From Eubacteriales Family XIII. Incertae Sedis bacterium (GTDB lineage Bacteria; Bacillota; Clostridia; Peptostreptococcales; Anaerovoracaceae), in NCBI GenBank assembly GCA_031266025.1, contig JAISBV010000021.1, positions 1 to 37,022 on the forward strand: a stretch of 37,022 bases of DNA, given 5' to 3'. The notes under the pieces are model-generated. The model made no database searches. It had not been told where the DNA came from and saw only the letters and a list, made by a program, of their open reading frames with translations. The position numbers and the translations under genes were made by a program. Below, in pieces: positions 1 through 7,707 of this stretch (position 1 is the stretch's first letter; each line of letters opens with the position of its first letter).

Positions 1-129
1 TTACCCGTTCCCGACGAACATTATTACAAATACGGACAAAGACTCGCGCCGAAACTCGCCTTTACGGAGAGCAACGAAGAAATCATTGAAATGCTTGAAG
101 ACATATTCCTGCGAAAACAAGTTCCGTAA
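1..129 (+). CDS. 3' end of an unrecognised protein (partial)
   Basis: Frame 1 is open from the first base to a TAA at 127-129, giving a 42-residue C-terminal tail that starts LPVPDEHYYKYG and ends FLRKQVP. The composition is that of a soluble, charged protein. It is followed after 67 bases by a ribbon-helix-helix gene on the same strand, so the two may share a transcript. I do not recognise the family from this tail. It is called coding because the frame is open, has a normal amino-acid mix and ends in a clean stop just before a plausible operator. Confidence 0.5.
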   Translation, partial: LPVPDEHYYKYGQRLAPKLAFTESNEEIIEMLEDIFLRKQVP

Positions 130-152
130 ACGAAGACCGTATCTCGAAAAAA

Positions 153-166
153 TATACGTACGTATA
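153..166. promoter_or_regulatory. 14-bp perfect palindrome, candidate operator of the RHH gene
   Basis: TATACGTACGTATA is a perfect palindrome 30 bases upstream of the start of the small ribbon-helix-helix gene. A -10-like TACAAT at 165-170 overlaps its right edge. RHH proteins commonly bind short palindromes over their own promoters, so autoregulation is a natural inference. Binding itself is not shown. Confidence 0.4.
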
Positions 167-196
167 CAATACCGGGTTTTTCGGAAAGGTAAGACA

Positions 197-556
197 ATGA
201 GAAAAGAGTATGTTTCGCCGGTAGCGTTTTATCGCGATTTCGCGGACGACGGCAAAAGAAACGTTTCGATCAAAGATGTCGACGACTTGATCGCACGGCT
301 TAAATCCGAGAAAAACGCGGAAGTGATCGAACTTCCGCACGGCGGCGTTATTGTTCAAACAGAAGATAAAATGTCGTCGAAATATTTGCCGCAAAAGAAG
401 CACGGCAAAGCCAATTACACGAAATTATCCGTTTCGATTCGCAAACAGGATGCGGCAAGGTTTTCCGAAGCGTGCCGCAAGCTCGGCGTCACACAGGCCG
501 ACATCATACTGCCGTTGATACGCGAAACCGTAGCCGCAGCCGAACAAAAGGAATGA
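197..556 (+). CDS. Small protein with C-terminal ribbon-helix-helix-like domain
   Basis: This is a 119-residue soluble protein. The ATG at 197 is chosen over an in-frame ATG at 86 because GGAAAGG lies 7 bases before it and the upstream extension overlaps the previous gene's tail. Residues about 78-115 read TKLSVSIRKQDAARFSEACR followed by KLGVTQADIILPLI. This is a short beta strand, a helix, a turn and a second helix, as in Arc/CopG-type RHH DNA-binding proteins. The N-terminal half (residues 1-70) is polar and unrecognised. The upstream palindrome at 153-166 fits autoregulation. It sits in accessory DNA beside an insertion-sequence end. It could be an antitoxin, a plasmid or phage copy-control protein, or an orphan regulator; no toxin-like ORF follows. 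Confidence 0.6.
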   Translation: MRKEYVSPVAFYRDFADDGKRNVSIKDVDDLIARLKSEKNAEVIELPHGGVIVQTEDKMSSKYLPQKKHGKANYTKLSVSIRKQDAARFSEACRKLGVTQADIILPLIRETVAAAEQKE

Positions 557-648
557 GTGGCATTTTATGCGGCGTCCGCGCCGTTCTTTGCGCGGGTGCT
601 TCGGCCGGGGTGCGGGGCGGGCCTACAGCCCCGCATAAGATCAAGGGT

Positions 649-670
649 CTGCCGCCGCCCTTGGCGGCAG
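649..670. terminator. GC-rich hairpin after the RHH gene
   Basis: CTGCCGCC (649-656) and GGCGGCAG (663-670) form a perfect 8-bp stem with a 6-nt loop. No clear T-run follows, so it is at best a weak terminator. The surrounding 557-720 is notably GC-rich and has no convincing gene. Confidence 0.3.
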
Positions 671-721
671 GGCTTCCGATTTGAAAGATTCGGCTTGCCT
701 GTTTGTATCCGAAGAAATGCA

Positions 722-785
722 GGGGTGACATTTTTACATGATAATTAACTCTCTTTTGGGGTGACATTTTCAAAAAGTATTGACA
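722..785. mobile_element. Solo end of an IS21-like insertion sequence
   Basis: Two direct copies of GGGGTGACATTTT lie 36 bp apart at 722-734 and 758-770. Each is followed by a related AT-rich tail, and the second ends in TTGACA at 780-785. Read from the other strand, the block begins TGTCAATA, matching the 5'-TG...CA-3' ends and repeated transposase-binding sites known at IS21-family termini. No IstA or IstB coding sequence is present beside it, so only a terminus remains. The family assignment rests on recall of similar ends, not on a search. Confidence 0.5.
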
Positions 786-816
786 ATATAACGCTGCAAT
801 CGTCATCGAACTAAAA

Positions 817-1479
817 TTGCATATTAAAAAGTTTAATATTAGCAAGAAGCCATTATGGATATTTAAGCTTGTTTTCTTAACTATCTCTGTATTCCAATTT
901 CGAAACTTTCGAAGACTGATAAAACATTTTATCCCTATAAAGAAAAAGGCGACCCAATCGAACGCAGTTAAATACGGCGACTACAAGAAAGAACAAATAA
1001 GGTCGAATTTGATTACGGCAGCAATATCATTGTGTATGGTAGCTGTAATTATTGTTGTGTCTATGCAATTTTCCGTATCCGACCAAGATTATTTTGAGAG
1101 CGCCAGAATTGTTCTTATCGGCTATTCTACTGATATGATTGTTTTGCTGAATCAAGCCGAATCAAACCCAAGCGTTGAAAACAGAACGGCTGTTTTTACA
1201 CTTATAGATAAGCAATTGAAAGCGATAAAAACCATACAAAAATTTGAAGAGATACCCGATGAATATATCGCCTTTCATGATGGACTCCTTGCTCTTTGCA
1301 AAGATGAAGAGATTTGTCTGACTGAGTATAAAGCGTTGCTTTCTTCCGGTCAAGAGCTGTCCAAAGAGGAAATTGCCAATTATATGGCTTTGCGAAGCAG
1401 TAATTATCAATGGCTTATGCATGCTTATGCCGAGTTTTCACAGCGGAAAGCCATCCATGCAATTTTTGGAATTTTTTGA
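817..1479 (+). CDS. AT-rich membrane-anchored ORF, unknown, possibly truncated
   Basis: This is a 220-codon ORF opening with TTG and lacking a convincing Shine-Dalgarno, so the start is uncertain. The N-terminal 60 residues are basic. A single membrane segment follows at about residues 66-88 (ITAAISLCMVAVIIVVSM), then a soluble, mostly helical region with many Glu, Lys and Ile. It is much more AT-rich than the rest of the window and directly follows the IS21-like end, which suggests foreign origin. The last residues (IFGIF) run into a T-rich tract, and an adjacent frame continues open to 1696, so the true C-terminus may have been lost by frameshift. No family recognised. Confidence 0.4.
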   Translation: MHIKKFNISKKPLWIFKLVFLTISVFQFRNFRRLIKHFIPIKKKATQSNAVKYGDYKKEQIRSNLITAAISLCMVAVIIVVSMQFSVSDQDYFESARIVLIGYSTDMIVLLNQAESNPSVENRTAVFTLIDKQLKAIKTIQKFEEIPDEYIAFHDGLLALCKDEEICLTEYKALLSSGQELSKEEIANYMALRSSNYQWLMHAYAEFSQRKAIHAIFGIF

Positions 1480-1696
1480 GATTAAATTTGTTTACCAATT
1501 AAGTTTTACGGCACGAGATGAATATGTCGGTACTGTTGAATCTAAAATGTCCAACCTACGCCGACTTATTCAACGAGATTGGATAAATGATCGCGAATAT
1601 CGAATAAAATATTTGATCAATACACCCGTTACCCTTCGCCCAAGTGCAGACGCCGCAAGATCAACTGCCAATTACACATACAACGTGAAGCAATAG
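1457..1696 (+). pseudogene. Possible frameshifted continuation of the preceding ORF
   Basis: Starting in the run ATGCAATTTTTGGAATTTTT near the end of the previous ORF, the +1 frame stays open for 79 codons and is rich in charged residues (ESKMSNLRRLIQRDW). A one-base change in the T-runs around 1467-1480 would join the two frames. There is no ribosome-binding site of its own. It could equally be a chance open frame. From 1697 to 1826 I see nothing recognisable. Confidence 0.2.
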
Positions 1697-1826
1697 ATCT
1701 TCGGAGATTCTGCCTAAAACAAGACAACTTCACGTCATTCGGCAATTGACGATTTACTGATCAATTCAACTGAAGTATAACATTCAAAAGAGATAGACAT
1801 ATGCGAAGCCCGAAGCATCAAAGACT

Positions 1827-2675
1827 CTATCCAATGTTTCCAAGAAGCGTTTCAATCTCGGCGCGGGTCAGGCCGGTGAGTTTTTCGATTTGCTCGCCGG
1901 AGAGGCCCATTGATAAGGCATTCTTTGCCACCTCTGCCTTACCTTCGGCTTTGCCTTCGGCCTTACCTTCGTGCCTTGCGCCCTTCAGTCTCGACGCCTC
2001 GTCACGACGCGCTTTCTCGCGTGACTCGTACAGCATGCGCGCCTTCTCGTCGGCGGACAACTCCATCAGAACGCCTACGGCTCTTTCTATATTCGGATTC
2101 GTCTGTGCGAGCATATCGAGTTCCTCCTTCCGTTCCGCCCCTATGAAACGGAGCCAATTCCATAATTCGGTGTTGTCGTTTTCTTTCGGCAGCTTCGGCA
2201 TCTCAAGCGTGTAAATTTGCACGAGATCCGTAAATTCCGTATCGTCGGATTTGTCGTAAAGCGTAAAGCGATGGTGATATTTCGACTTGTTGCCTATCAA
2301 TTCAAAGTCAGTTATGACGATGCCTATAACATGCTTAATGGTGTCGTAGTCGTCTCCGTCGCCGATCTGCTCAGTCACCATCTTCGAGATATAGAATGTA
2401 ATGCGTTCCTTTAACTCCGGCGTAGGTAAGACTTGTATCTCAATATCTATAATCTTGCCCGATTTTGTTTTGAGCTTTACATCCAATATACCGAGTTTAC
2501 CGCTGTCTGCGTCGCGAAGCAAGTGCGGGTCGACTATTACAACCTCGTCATATTCGTCTGCGGGCAGGTCAAGCACCGCTTTCAGCAGATCCGTAAGCAA
2601 GTCCGTATTGCGTTCGTCGCCGAACAAGAGTTTGAATACCACATCGGACTTTGGGGGCAGAAAATCCTTGCTCAT
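1827..2675 (-). CDS. Rpn family recombination-promoting nuclease / PD-(D/E)XK transposase-like protein
   Basis: This 282-residue protein has the start of the Rpn/PD-(D/E)XK transposase-like family: SDVVFKLLFGDERN near residue 10, then GILDVK (D65) and IDIEIQV (E79, Q81) as the nuclease core. Family members cut DNA and stimulate RecA-independent recombination. Many copies per genome are common in Clostridia and their cellular role is unclear. The C-terminal region is charged and helical, with GKAEGKAEGKAE (about residues 236-247) and a final helical hairpin typical of this family. That tract is encoded by a short near-tandem repeat and is prone to length change. It has its own promoter at 2702-2730 and is not obviously part of an operon. 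Confidence 0.88.
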   Translation of the reverse strand: MSKDFLPPKSDVVFKLLFGDERNTDLLTDLLKAVLDLPADEYDEVVIVDPHLLRDADSGKLGILDVKLKTKSGKIIDIEIQVLPTPELKERITFYISKMVTEQIGDGDDYDTIKHVIGIVITDFELIGNKSKYHHRFTLYDKSDDTEFTDLVQIYTLEMPKLPKENDNTELWNWLRFIGAERKEELDMLAQTNPNIERAVGVLMELSADEKARMLYESREKARRDEASRLKGARHEGKAEGKAEGKAEVAKNALSMGLSGEQIEKLTGLTRAEIETLLGNIG

Positions 2676-2701
2676 GTCGCAATACCGTCCTTTCGTCTAC
2701 T

Positions 2702-2730
2702 ATTATACGCCGGTGCATTTGAATTTTCAA
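2702..2730 (-). promoter_or_regulatory. Sigma-A-type promoter of the Rpn gene
   Basis: On the minus strand TTGAAA (2730-2725), a 17-base spacer and a consensus TATAAT (2707-2702) lie 27 bases upstream of the ATG at 2675. Confidence 0.65.
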
Positions 2731-2881
2731 GTAACACCAAAGATAAAGCGTTCCCTTAACTCCAAAAGGCTTCTTAACCTCACTTTCTCTTTACCATAAG
2801 AACCGGCAACTTTGCCTTGTTTCTCGTTACATCATGGCGGGGAGAAATGAAAATATTGGACGTAACGCAAAGTATGATTTA

Positions 2882-3724
2882 TCAACAGAATCTTGCAAGG
2901 ATGTCGTTGATTTTTCTCCTCCACGGCGAGAGTCTGCAATACATGTTCTTGCCGTGATGGTCTCGGGCGCATTCCTTGCATTTGCCGCAGTATTTGCAAT
3001 TCCGGTTCGGGCAGGGGCAGTTTTCTGTGCTGACACCGTATCCGTACGCTTCCAACTCGCGCAACGCGGCTTTTGCTTCTTCGCAGTCACGCGTCTGCGT
3101 CGGTTTGACCGCCACAGCCTTGGTGTAATGGGAATGGGCCTCCGCAAATTCTTTGTATTTATAGTAAAAATTGCCCAACGCGAGGTTCAGGCGATACGGA
3201 TCGTTGCTCACAGCCGTAAGACGCGCCAAAATTTCGAATTCGGCTTCGCGATCCCGGAGATAATAATGGTAAATTTGATTCTTATAAAACAGGACGATAG
3301 AGCTCTTCGGGTTTATCGCCTCTGCTCGCGCGAGCACCTCAAGCGCTTCATCCAAACGTCCGTTGTTGGCGATTCGCCATGCGTATTGCACCAGAAGATC
3401 CGCATCGTTTGGATCACCGTCCACGGCCTTCTTCGCGTATTCTTCGCTTTTCACGGGATCATTCAAATCGGCGTATATCGAAGACATCATGTCGTAAGCG
3501 TACAGCACATACGGCGAAACACCGCAGGCAATAATGTCCCGGCACACGTCGGCGCATTCGTCAAACATGTCCAATTCGTAATAGGCGTAGGACAGTTTGA
3601 TCAGCAGCCACGAATCCCGTGGATTGTCTTTTAGCGCGTCCAGACATGCGAGACGCAGTCTGTCATAATTGCGGCTTGCATTGTAATACCGTATCAGCTC
3701 AAGCTTTTTTTCATACTCGTCCAC
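2882..3724 (-). CDS. TPR-repeat protein with C-terminal cysteine cluster
   Basis: This is a 280-residue soluble protein starting at GTG (3724), with GGAG 8 bases upstream. Residues 1-215 are helical repeats of TPR type (for example SWLLIKLSYAYYELDMFDEC, then DADLLVQYAWRIANNGRLDE, then NLALGNFYYKYKEFAEAHSH). Residues 236-263 are a dense cysteine motif: C236, C238, C243, C246, C249, C252, H256, H257 and C263, with a last Cys at 280. This suggests one or two bound zinc ions or an Fe-S centre. It follows the AAA ATPase gene by 41 bases and is very likely co-transcribed. TPR proteins act as protein-binding scaffolds, so an adaptor role for the ATPase is the simplest inference. I do not recognise a named family. 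Confidence 0.75.
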   Translation of the reverse strand: MDEYEKKLELIRYYNASRNYDRLRLACLDALKDNPRDSWLLIKLSYAYYELDMFDECADVCRDIIACGVSPYVLYAYDMMSSIYADLNDPVKSEEYAKKAVDGDPNDADLLVQYAWRIANNGRLDEALEVLARAEAINPKSSIVLFYKNQIYHYYLRDREAEFEILARLTAVSNDPYRLNLALGNFYYKYKEFAEAHSHYTKAVAVKPTQTRDCEEAKAALRELEAYGYGVSTENCPCPNRNCKYCGKCKECARDHHGKNMYCRLSPWRRKINDILARFC

Positions 3725-3765
3725 AGCCTTGTCTCCGAGTCTCCCCGCTTTGACGGCAAGTATCC

Positions 3766-5004
3766 CTACAACTTGTTTTCCCGCATATACTCATCGACGT
3801 CATTATAAAATCCCGTCTGGTTCGCGTATCTCACATAGTCCGATATGGTTTTCATCCAGCCGAGCGTGGATGGTTTTTCGGCGGCCAACGCGGCAAGAAG
3901 CGCGCGTTGGGAAATTTTCAGCCCCTCGTCGCCCGTGCTCAGTATCTCTTCCAACACTGTCTCCGCCGCCATTTCCACAACCTGTTCAATGTCCGCGCCG
4001 GAAAACATCGGGCTTTTCTTCGCAAGCGCGTGATAATCGATGTCCTCGATCGGCCTTCCTGCCAGTTTGAGCCGGAAGATCACCTCACGAGCAGCGACAT
4101 CCGGCGGCGGCACGAACACGGAACGGTCAAAGCGCCCCGGTCGCCGCAGGGCCTCGTCCACATCCCAAGGCATGTTCGTCGCACCGATGATGAGCAGCTT
4201 ATCCGTACTGCTGTCTATCCCTTCAATCTCCGTCAGCAGTTGATCCACCACGCCGCGAGCGGACATTGAGCCGGCCTTCATGCGGTTGAAGCCCAACGTA
4301 TCAATTTCGTCAAAAAACAGGACGCAAGGCTTCCGGGCGCGGGCGGACGAGAATATATCTCTCAGATTGCGTTCGCTCTCGCCCATATAAGATCCCAACA
4401 CGTCCGCAATGCCGATTGATCGGAAATGCGCCCCGCATTCCCCGGCGGTCGCCTTGGCTATAAATGTCTTCCCGCAGCCCGGCGGCCCGTACAGCAACAG
4501 TCCTCCGCCGGATTTTTTGCGGAATTGATTGAAAATTTCGGGCGTTTGAAACGGCTTTATGATTCGCATTTCTATGGTCTTCTTCAGACCGTCCAAACCG
4601 CCCACATCGCGGAAGGTGACAGTTTCCCGCGCCCGGTTTTGGGAAGGCCGCGCGCCGTCGCCTCCGACAATTACTCGCAGGTTTCGGACGCCGACCCCGG
4701 CCGGTTCGTCCGCTTCGAAAAACTTCCCGCTTTCGGCATTCCCTCCGAGCGCATCGCCCGCCTGCGTTCCGTCGTCTTCTCCGGCTCCGGCCGTTCGAGC
4801 TTCACGCAACGCGCCGATTTCCGCAATCTCGTGCAATATCATATCGTTCAGCGTCTCATTATGTTTCAGCATGAGCTCGCCGAACACAGACAGCGCCTCT
4901 GTGTGCAAGCCCTTTTCTTTGCAGAGCTTGCCCAACAGATACAGCGTGTTATCATCCGCTTGCTTGTTCTCTCTCAGGTTCCGAAAATATGCCAAATCGT
5001 CCAT
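3766..5004 (-). CDS. AAA-family ATPase with TPR-like N-terminus
   Basis: This 412-residue protein starts at ATG (5004), 10 bases after GGAGG. Residues 1-65 resemble a single TPR unit (NTLYLLGKLCKEKGLHTEAL), followed by a loop about 60 residues long. The AAA domain starts near FRDVGGLDGLK (131). Walker A is GPPGCGKT (173-180), Walker B is FFDEID (230-235), the second region of homology is GATNMPWDVDEALRRPGRFD, and R288/R291 are the likely arginine fingers. One AAA domain of the classic (Cdc48/FtsH/Vps4) type is present, with a helical lid. There is no membrane segment and no protease domain, so it is probably an unfoldase or remodelling ATPase working as a hexamer. The next gene encodes a TPR-cysteine protein. 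The substrate is unknown. Confidence 0.85.
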   Translation of the reverse strand: MDDLAYFRNLRENKQADDNTLYLLGKLCKEKGLHTEALSVFGELMLKHNETLNDMILHEIAEIGALREARTAGAGEDDGTQAGDALGGNAESGKFFEADEPAGVGVRNLRVIVGGDGARPSQNRARETVTFRDVGGLDGLKKTIEMRIIKPFQTPEIFNQFRKKSGGGLLLYGPPGCGKTFIAKATAGECGAHFRSIGIADVLGSYMGESERNLRDIFSSARARKPCVLFFDEIDTLGFNRMKAGSMSARGVVDQLLTEIEGIDSSTDKLLIIGATNMPWDVDEALRRPGRFDRSVFVPPPDVAAREVIFRLKLAGRPIEDIDYHALAKKSPMFSGADIEQVVEMAAETVLEEILSTGDEGLKISQRALLAALAAEKPSTLGWMKTISDYVRYANQTGFYNDVDEYMRENKL

Positions 5005-5150
5005 GGTGTCGCATCCTCCGATGCATAATACCGTGAAATATATTCTTGATTCCTTCTGTTATAATGAATTTGGCGACACTGCGCCGCCGGCGCAATAATA
5101 TTCTAACTTGATTGCCGTTGATTGTCAATGTCGCCCTCGGCAAAAAAAAC

Positions 5151-5179
5151 TTTACAAAATCGCGCAAAGCGTATATGCT
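5151..5179 (+). promoter_or_regulatory. Candidate promoter of the DtxR-family gene
   Basis: TTTACA (5151-5156) is followed after 17 bases by TATGCT (5174-5179), 59 bases upstream of the chosen ATG. The match is moderate. The 5005-5237 interval separates this gene from the divergent AAA operon. Confidence 0.35.
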
Positions 5180-5237
5180 TATACTTAAAGGCGAATACAC
5201 TGTATTTTGCATTTGGAAGATTATGGGAGCGTGGGCA

Positions 5238-5624
5238 ATGAAGATTTACGAATCCGGTGAAAACTATCTTGAAACTATTCTTATACTCCAGAGGGAGCGG
5301 GGAAATGTGCGTTCTATCGACGTCGCCACGGAGCTCAATTTCTCGAAGCCGAGCATCAGCCGCGCCATGGGCATACTCAAAAATGCGGGATATATTAGGA
5401 TCGACAGCAGCGGAAATATACATTTGACGGAAATGGGCAAGGAAACGGCGGAGGGCATTTACGAAAGGCACCGTCTGATCACGCGTTATTTCATGGAGGC
5501 TCTGCATGTGGATGAGGAAGTCGCGTCGCATGACGCCTGCCGCATAGAACATGTGATCAGCTCCGAGTCCTTTGATCAGATCAAAAAATGGCTTGAAACG
5601 CATGCCGCGTCCGCAAAGGGCTGA
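5238..5624 (+). CDS. DtxR/MntR-family metal-dependent transcriptional regulator
   Basis: This 128-residue protein begins MKIYESGENYLETILIL, the usual start of DtxR/MntR proteins. The ATG at 5238 has GGGAG 8 bases upstream; an ATG at 5223 is possible. Residues 1-65 form a winged helix (VATELNFSKPSISRAMGILK as recognition region). The second half is the metal-binding and dimerisation domain. H78, H98, C101, E104 and H105 align with H79, H98, C102, E105 and H106 of DtxR, and the Cys is the iron-type ligand rather than the Glu usual in manganese-specific MntR. It lacks the SH3-like third domain, so it has MntR-like length with a DtxR-like ligand set. It likely represses metal transport genes outside the window. 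It converges on the TRAP operon through a shared terminator. Confidence 0.85.
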   Translation: MKIYESGENYLETILILQRERGNVRSIDVATELNFSKPSISRAMGILKNAGYIRIDSSGNIHLTEMGKETAEGIYERHRLITRYFMEALHVDEEVASHDACRIEHVISSESFDQIKKWLETHAASAKG

Positions 5625-5660
5625 CAGTATGCCGCGCCGGCCGCAATAAAGCAGTTAACT

Positions 5661-5698
5661 AAAAAACGCGCCCCGCAGTGTAATTCTGCGGGGCGTGT
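5661..5698 (-). terminator. Strong bidirectional rho-independent terminator
   Basis: Arms 5666-5678 and 5686-5698 pair over 13 bp with one G-T pair, around a 7-nt loop. On the minus strand the stem is followed by six Ts (the A-run at 5661-5666), so it ends the TRAP/decarboxylase operon. It can also stop transcripts of the regulator gene on the plus strand. Confidence 0.85.
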
Positions 5699-5761
5699 CT
5701 ATTGTACCGGGCAATTACAGAACGTAATTCGCCGCAGAGCAATGTTGCGCCGACCGGGTCG

Positions 5762-7075
5762 TCAGCTCATGCTGTTCGGCAGGAACAGCGCTATCTGCGG
5801 TAATATGCTGATGATAACGATCGCGGTCGCAAATATGATTATGTAGGGCACGACCCCGCGAATTATTTCCGCCATCTTGATCCCCGTCGCTCCGCGCAGC
5901 ACGAAAAGGTTCATTCCCACAGGCGGCGTAATCATGCCGATGGCGCAATTGATTGTGAGTATTACTCCGAGCCATATGGGGTCAAACCCCTGTGCTTTCA
6001 GGAATGGAAATGTAAACGGCAGCACTATGAGCATAATGCTCAAAGGTTCCATAAAACAGCCCAGAATCAGGAAAATGACATTGACTACTATGAATGTAAC
6101 CCATCTGTTCGGGCTTGCGTTAATAACTATTTCGGATAAATCCTGCGGAAGCCCTTGCACAGTCAGAAACAGCGCGAATACAAGACCGCCGAACATGAGG
6201 AAAAGGATCATGCACGTAGTCGACGTCGCCTGAAGGAGCGTTTTTTTGAATACATTGAGCGTCATCCTCTTTTGAATAAATACCACAAAAACCGCTCCGA
6301 TCACGCCTATGGCCGCACTCTCGGTCGCGGTGGCGATTCCGGAATACAGCACGATAAATATTACGGCGATCAACGCGATAATGGGCAATATGGTAATTAT
6401 ATCGAATCCGAGACTTACGCCGCTTTTCTGATCTTCTCCGTCGTCGTCTTTTGGCGGTATGATCATATTGGGATCTATTTGACTGCGTATAATTACATAC
6501 GCAATCATAATGCACGCAATCATAATGCCGGGGAAAACGCCCGCCATAAACAGCTTGACTATGCTGGTTTCTGTGATTACACCGTATATTATGAAATTGA
6601 TGGACGGCGGAATCAGTATTCCGAGATTCCCGCCGGCCGCCTGTGTTCCACCCGCGAGACGCGGACTGTAACCCTTCTTGAGCATTGTCGGTATGCTTAT
6701 GCGCCCGATGGTTACGGCGGTAGCGGGCGCGGATCCGCAAAGCGCCGAAAACAGCGCGCTTGTAATAATACTGGCTATGGCCATATTCGCGGGCAGTTTC
6801 TTCAGCCTGCGGTTTATCACCTCGAACAGGTCGCCCGCCATATTTGAATTTGCTAAAAATTCTGCCATAAGTATAAAAAGGGGAATCATGAGAGTTGTTA
6901 CGCTTGTCGATTGGTTGAATGTAATAGCGCACAACTGTTGAAGCAAACTCGGCTTCAAAAATAAAAGAATACCCATTACGCCGAGGAAACCGATCCCCAT
7001 GCCTATAGGGGTACCAATGAACAGTATAGCTATAAGAATGATAAAAATTATAACAATGGTTGTGAGACTACCCAC
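5762..7075 (-). CDS. dctM: TRAP transporter large permease (DctM family)
   Basis: This 437-residue protein is almost wholly hydrophobic with about 12 membrane segments, the length and pattern of DctM permeases. Typical stretches include GTPIGMGIGFLGVMG near the start and GMITPPVGMNLFVLRG near the end. DctM forms the sodium-coupled membrane channel of tripartite ATP-independent periplasmic transporters. It starts at GTG (7075) with GGAAAGG upstream and lies 32 bases after the small permease gene, as the last gene of a five-gene minus-strand operon. An internal loop (residues about 205-222) is acidic (DDDGEDQ). The substrate is inferred from the neighbouring decarboxylases to be an organic, perhaps aromatic, acid. 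Confidence 0.92.
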   Translation of the reverse strand: MGSLTTIVIIFIILIAILFIGTPIGMGIGFLGVMGILLFLKPSLLQQLCAITFNQSTSVTTLMIPLFILMAEFLANSNMAGDLFEVINRRLKKLPANMAIASIITSALFSALCGSAPATAVTIGRISIPTMLKKGYSPRLAGGTQAAGGNLGILIPPSINFIIYGVITETSIVKLFMAGVFPGIMIACIMIAYVIIRSQIDPNMIIPPKDDDGEDQKSGVSLGFDIITILPIIALIAVIFIVLYSGIATATESAAIGVIGAVFVVFIQKRMTLNVFKKTLLQATSTTCMILFLMFGGLVFALFLTVQGLPQDLSEIVINASPNRWVTFIVVNVIFLILGCFMEPLSIMLIVLPFTFPFLKAQGFDPIWLGVILTINCAIGMITPPVGMNLFVLRGATGIKMAEIIRGVVPYIIIFATAIVIISILPQIALFLPNSMS

Positions 7076-7107
7076 CTACGCCACCTTTCCTTCACAGAGA
7101 ATGATGT

Positions 7108-7605
7108 TTAAACGCTTTTCCGCGCGGGGTCATGCAATCCTTTGTTCTTCCAAACATCAACAATCATCACTATAAGCGTAATGAACAGCAGCGCGGAGCC
7201 GAACGTCATAACGCCGTACAGTATGACCGAGGGAACAGGCAGGTTTCCCTGTGCTTTCCAGTTGTTCTGTACGGCGCTCACGGAAAATTGCCAACAGGCC
7301 CTCGTCAATGACATTACAAAAATCATCGAAAAAATGTAGCCCACGGTAATGGATACGCGCCGCATTGCCGGGTTCATCTTGTCAACGAGCAGCTCGACAA
7401 AAACGTGCCCTCCCGCTTGCATAGCGTAAGCCGTTCCGATAAATACCGCGCCGAGCATGAGAAACGCCGATATGTACGGCGCGTACAGCGACGGCGAGTT
7501 GAAAAAATACCTGCATACGACGTCATACAGAATAACACAAGCCGAAACCAAAATAAGCGCGCCGGCTATGTATCCGCATACTTTATTGAATTTCTTCAGC
7601 ACCAT
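7108..7605 (-). CDS. dctQ: TRAP transporter small permease (DctQ family)
   Basis: This 165-residue protein has four predicted membrane helices, the usual size and topology of DctQ. It includes the typical first-helix pattern ending DVVCRYFFNSPSLYAPYISAF and the loop GGHVFVELLVDKMNP. DctQ pairs with DctM in the membrane. The ATG at 7605 is preceded by AAAGGA. It is 102 bases downstream of the binding-protein gene and 32 upstream of dctM. Nothing is missing, so the three TRAP components are complete and separate, not fused. Confidence 0.9.
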   Translation of the reverse strand: MVLKKFNKVCGYIAGALILVSACVILYDVVCRYFFNSPSLYAPYISAFLMLGAVFIGTAYAMQAGGHVFVELLVDKMNPAMRRVSITVGYIFSMIFVMSLTRACWQFSVSAVQNNWKAQGNLPVPSVILYGVMTFGSALLFITLIVMIVDVWKNKGLHDPARKSV

Positions 7606-7707
7606 GGGTAAACGGATCCTTTCTACAATAAGGCCGCCGGCGAAAGCAATTCCGCGAAAAAACGCTGTATTGCCGTACGCGGGCAGCCTTATGACAGACG
7701 TGCCGAC

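Noticed and set aside
557-748. Overlapping GC-rich ORFs after the RHH gene (for example 472-684 and 557-748)
   Set aside because: Arg/Pro/Ala-rich translations in several frames at once, no ribosome site, and a hairpin within; typical of chance frames in GC-rich DNA.
6120-6932. Long ORFs on other frames inside dctM (minus 6120-6932, plus 6155-6847)
   Set aside because: Shadows of a clear membrane permease; translations are Arg/His/Tyr-rich and match no family pattern.
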